Shown here piece after piece: positions 63,855 to 64,000 of a stretch of 64,000 bases of DNA (the stretch's first letter is position 1; every line of letters begins with the position of its first letter). The DNA is from Paraburkholderia sabiae. GTDB lineage: Bacteria; Pseudomonadota; Gammaproteobacteria; Burkholderiales; Burkholderiaceae. Location of the stretch: NCBI RefSeq assembly GCF_030412785.1, contig NZ_CP125295.1, forward strand, positions 3,844,001 to 3,908,000, given 5' to 3'. A program made the position numbers and the translations under genes. Below the pieces are notes generated by a model. The model searched no databases, was not told the DNA's origin, and saw nothing but the letters and a program-made list of their open reading frames with translations.

Positions 63855-63907
63855 CTATTGCGGGAAAAATCTGGACGACGCGAGGCGCTTTGTGTTGAAA
63901 TGCGCGC

Positions 63908-64000
63908 ATGAATTCGAACCCGGCCAGCACAGCAAACCCTCCCGGCGCGCCCGGCGCGGGTGACGCTGCGCCTGCCGCCGCGCCGGCTCCGTCGCCGACA
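63908..64000 (+). CDS. N-terminus of a GntR-family regulator (cut by window edge)
   Basis: Open frame from ATG 63908 to the window end. The 31 visible residues (MNSNPASTANPPGAPGAGDA, then Ala/Pro-rich) are a disordered leader with no domain in view. The GntR assignment comes from gene order: in Burkholderia-type genomes a GntR regulator with a similar MxSNPASTA leader lies divergent from mdh and upstream of sdhC. It also rests on the palindromic operator just upstream. A start further downstream cannot be excluded. Confidence 0.55.
   Translation, partial: MNSNPASTANPPGAPGAGDAAPAAAPAPSPT

Larger units (their letters stand above)
63349..63907. other. Divergent intergenic region between mdh and the GntR gene
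   Basis: 559 bases. It holds a perfect 14-bp inverted repeat (63698-63739), a TTGACA (63738-63743) that overlaps its end, and an AT-rich patch with a 22-bp palindrome just before the GntR gene. A few short open frames exist, but none has a convincing ribosome-binding site or protein-like composition. This is unusually long for a divergent promoter, so a small RNA or structured leader is possible. Confidence 0.5.

Overview
The window is high-GC DNA read as a Paraburkholderia/Burkholderia-type betaproteobacterial replicon, possibly the second chromosome. The call rests on gene content and order: a methylcitrate/TCA block (mdh, citE-like, prpB, prpC, prpD, acnA) with a GntR gene divergent from mdh, a MocR-type regulator beside a polyamine-type ABC transporter, and a very large YadA-type adhesin beside an OmpA lipoprotein and a BvgAS-like phosphorelay. 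No rRNA, tRNA, CRISPR array, insertion sequence or phage gene was recognised.

Layout. 0-12 kb holds housekeeping and envelope genes: the tail of a glutathione S-transferase, a Cache-domain chemoreceptor with an FNR-type box upstream, a copper-exporting ATPase behind a textbook CueR operator, a PaiB-like protein, a DUF1254 lipoprotein, a 1268-residue DUF748/AsmA-like protein and an RlpA-type protein. 12-19 kb holds a MocR regulator divergent from a four-gene polyamine/GABA-type ABC importer, then a GNAT acetyltransferase and a GlsB/YeaQ protein. 19.5-24.7 kb is a five-gene leftward efflux operon (TetR, HlyD-type adaptor, ABC ATPase, ABC permease, NodT-type outer-membrane factor). The first four genes are joined by 4-bp stop/start overlaps.

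25-54 kb is a surface-interaction island. It begins with three NarL/LuxR-type response regulators, two stand-alone Hpt proteins and one hybrid kinase whose kinase motifs are badly eroded. Next come an OmpA lipoprotein and a 3130-residue trimeric autotransporter adhesin encoded leftward. Across a 440-bp regulatory gap, a rightward tad/Flp-type pilus locus runs from 41.07 to 52.06 kb. It has a prepilin, several TadE/TadG-like proteins, CpaB, CpaC, an FHA-CpaF fusion, TadB, TadC, a DUF192 protein and a lytic transglycosylase. It lacks recognisable TadZ/CpaE, TadV/CpaA prepilin peptidase and TadD. Directly after it sits a compositionally distinct Hcp / putative toxin / putative immunity module (52.3-54.0 kb), which I read as a type VI secretion cargo cassette.

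54-64 kb is the central-carbon block on the minus strand. mdh ends at its own terminator. citE-like, prpB, prpC, a small periplasmic MliC-like protein, prpD and acnA then probably form one operon ending in a strong terminator. The right edge cuts into a GntR-family gene preceded by a perfect 22-bp palindrome.

The most novel items are the phosphorelay with a probable pseudokinase hub between adhesin and pilus genes, the FHA-CpaF pilus locus, and the Hcp-toxin-immunity cassette. Functions are inferred from sequence pattern alone; no database search was possible.
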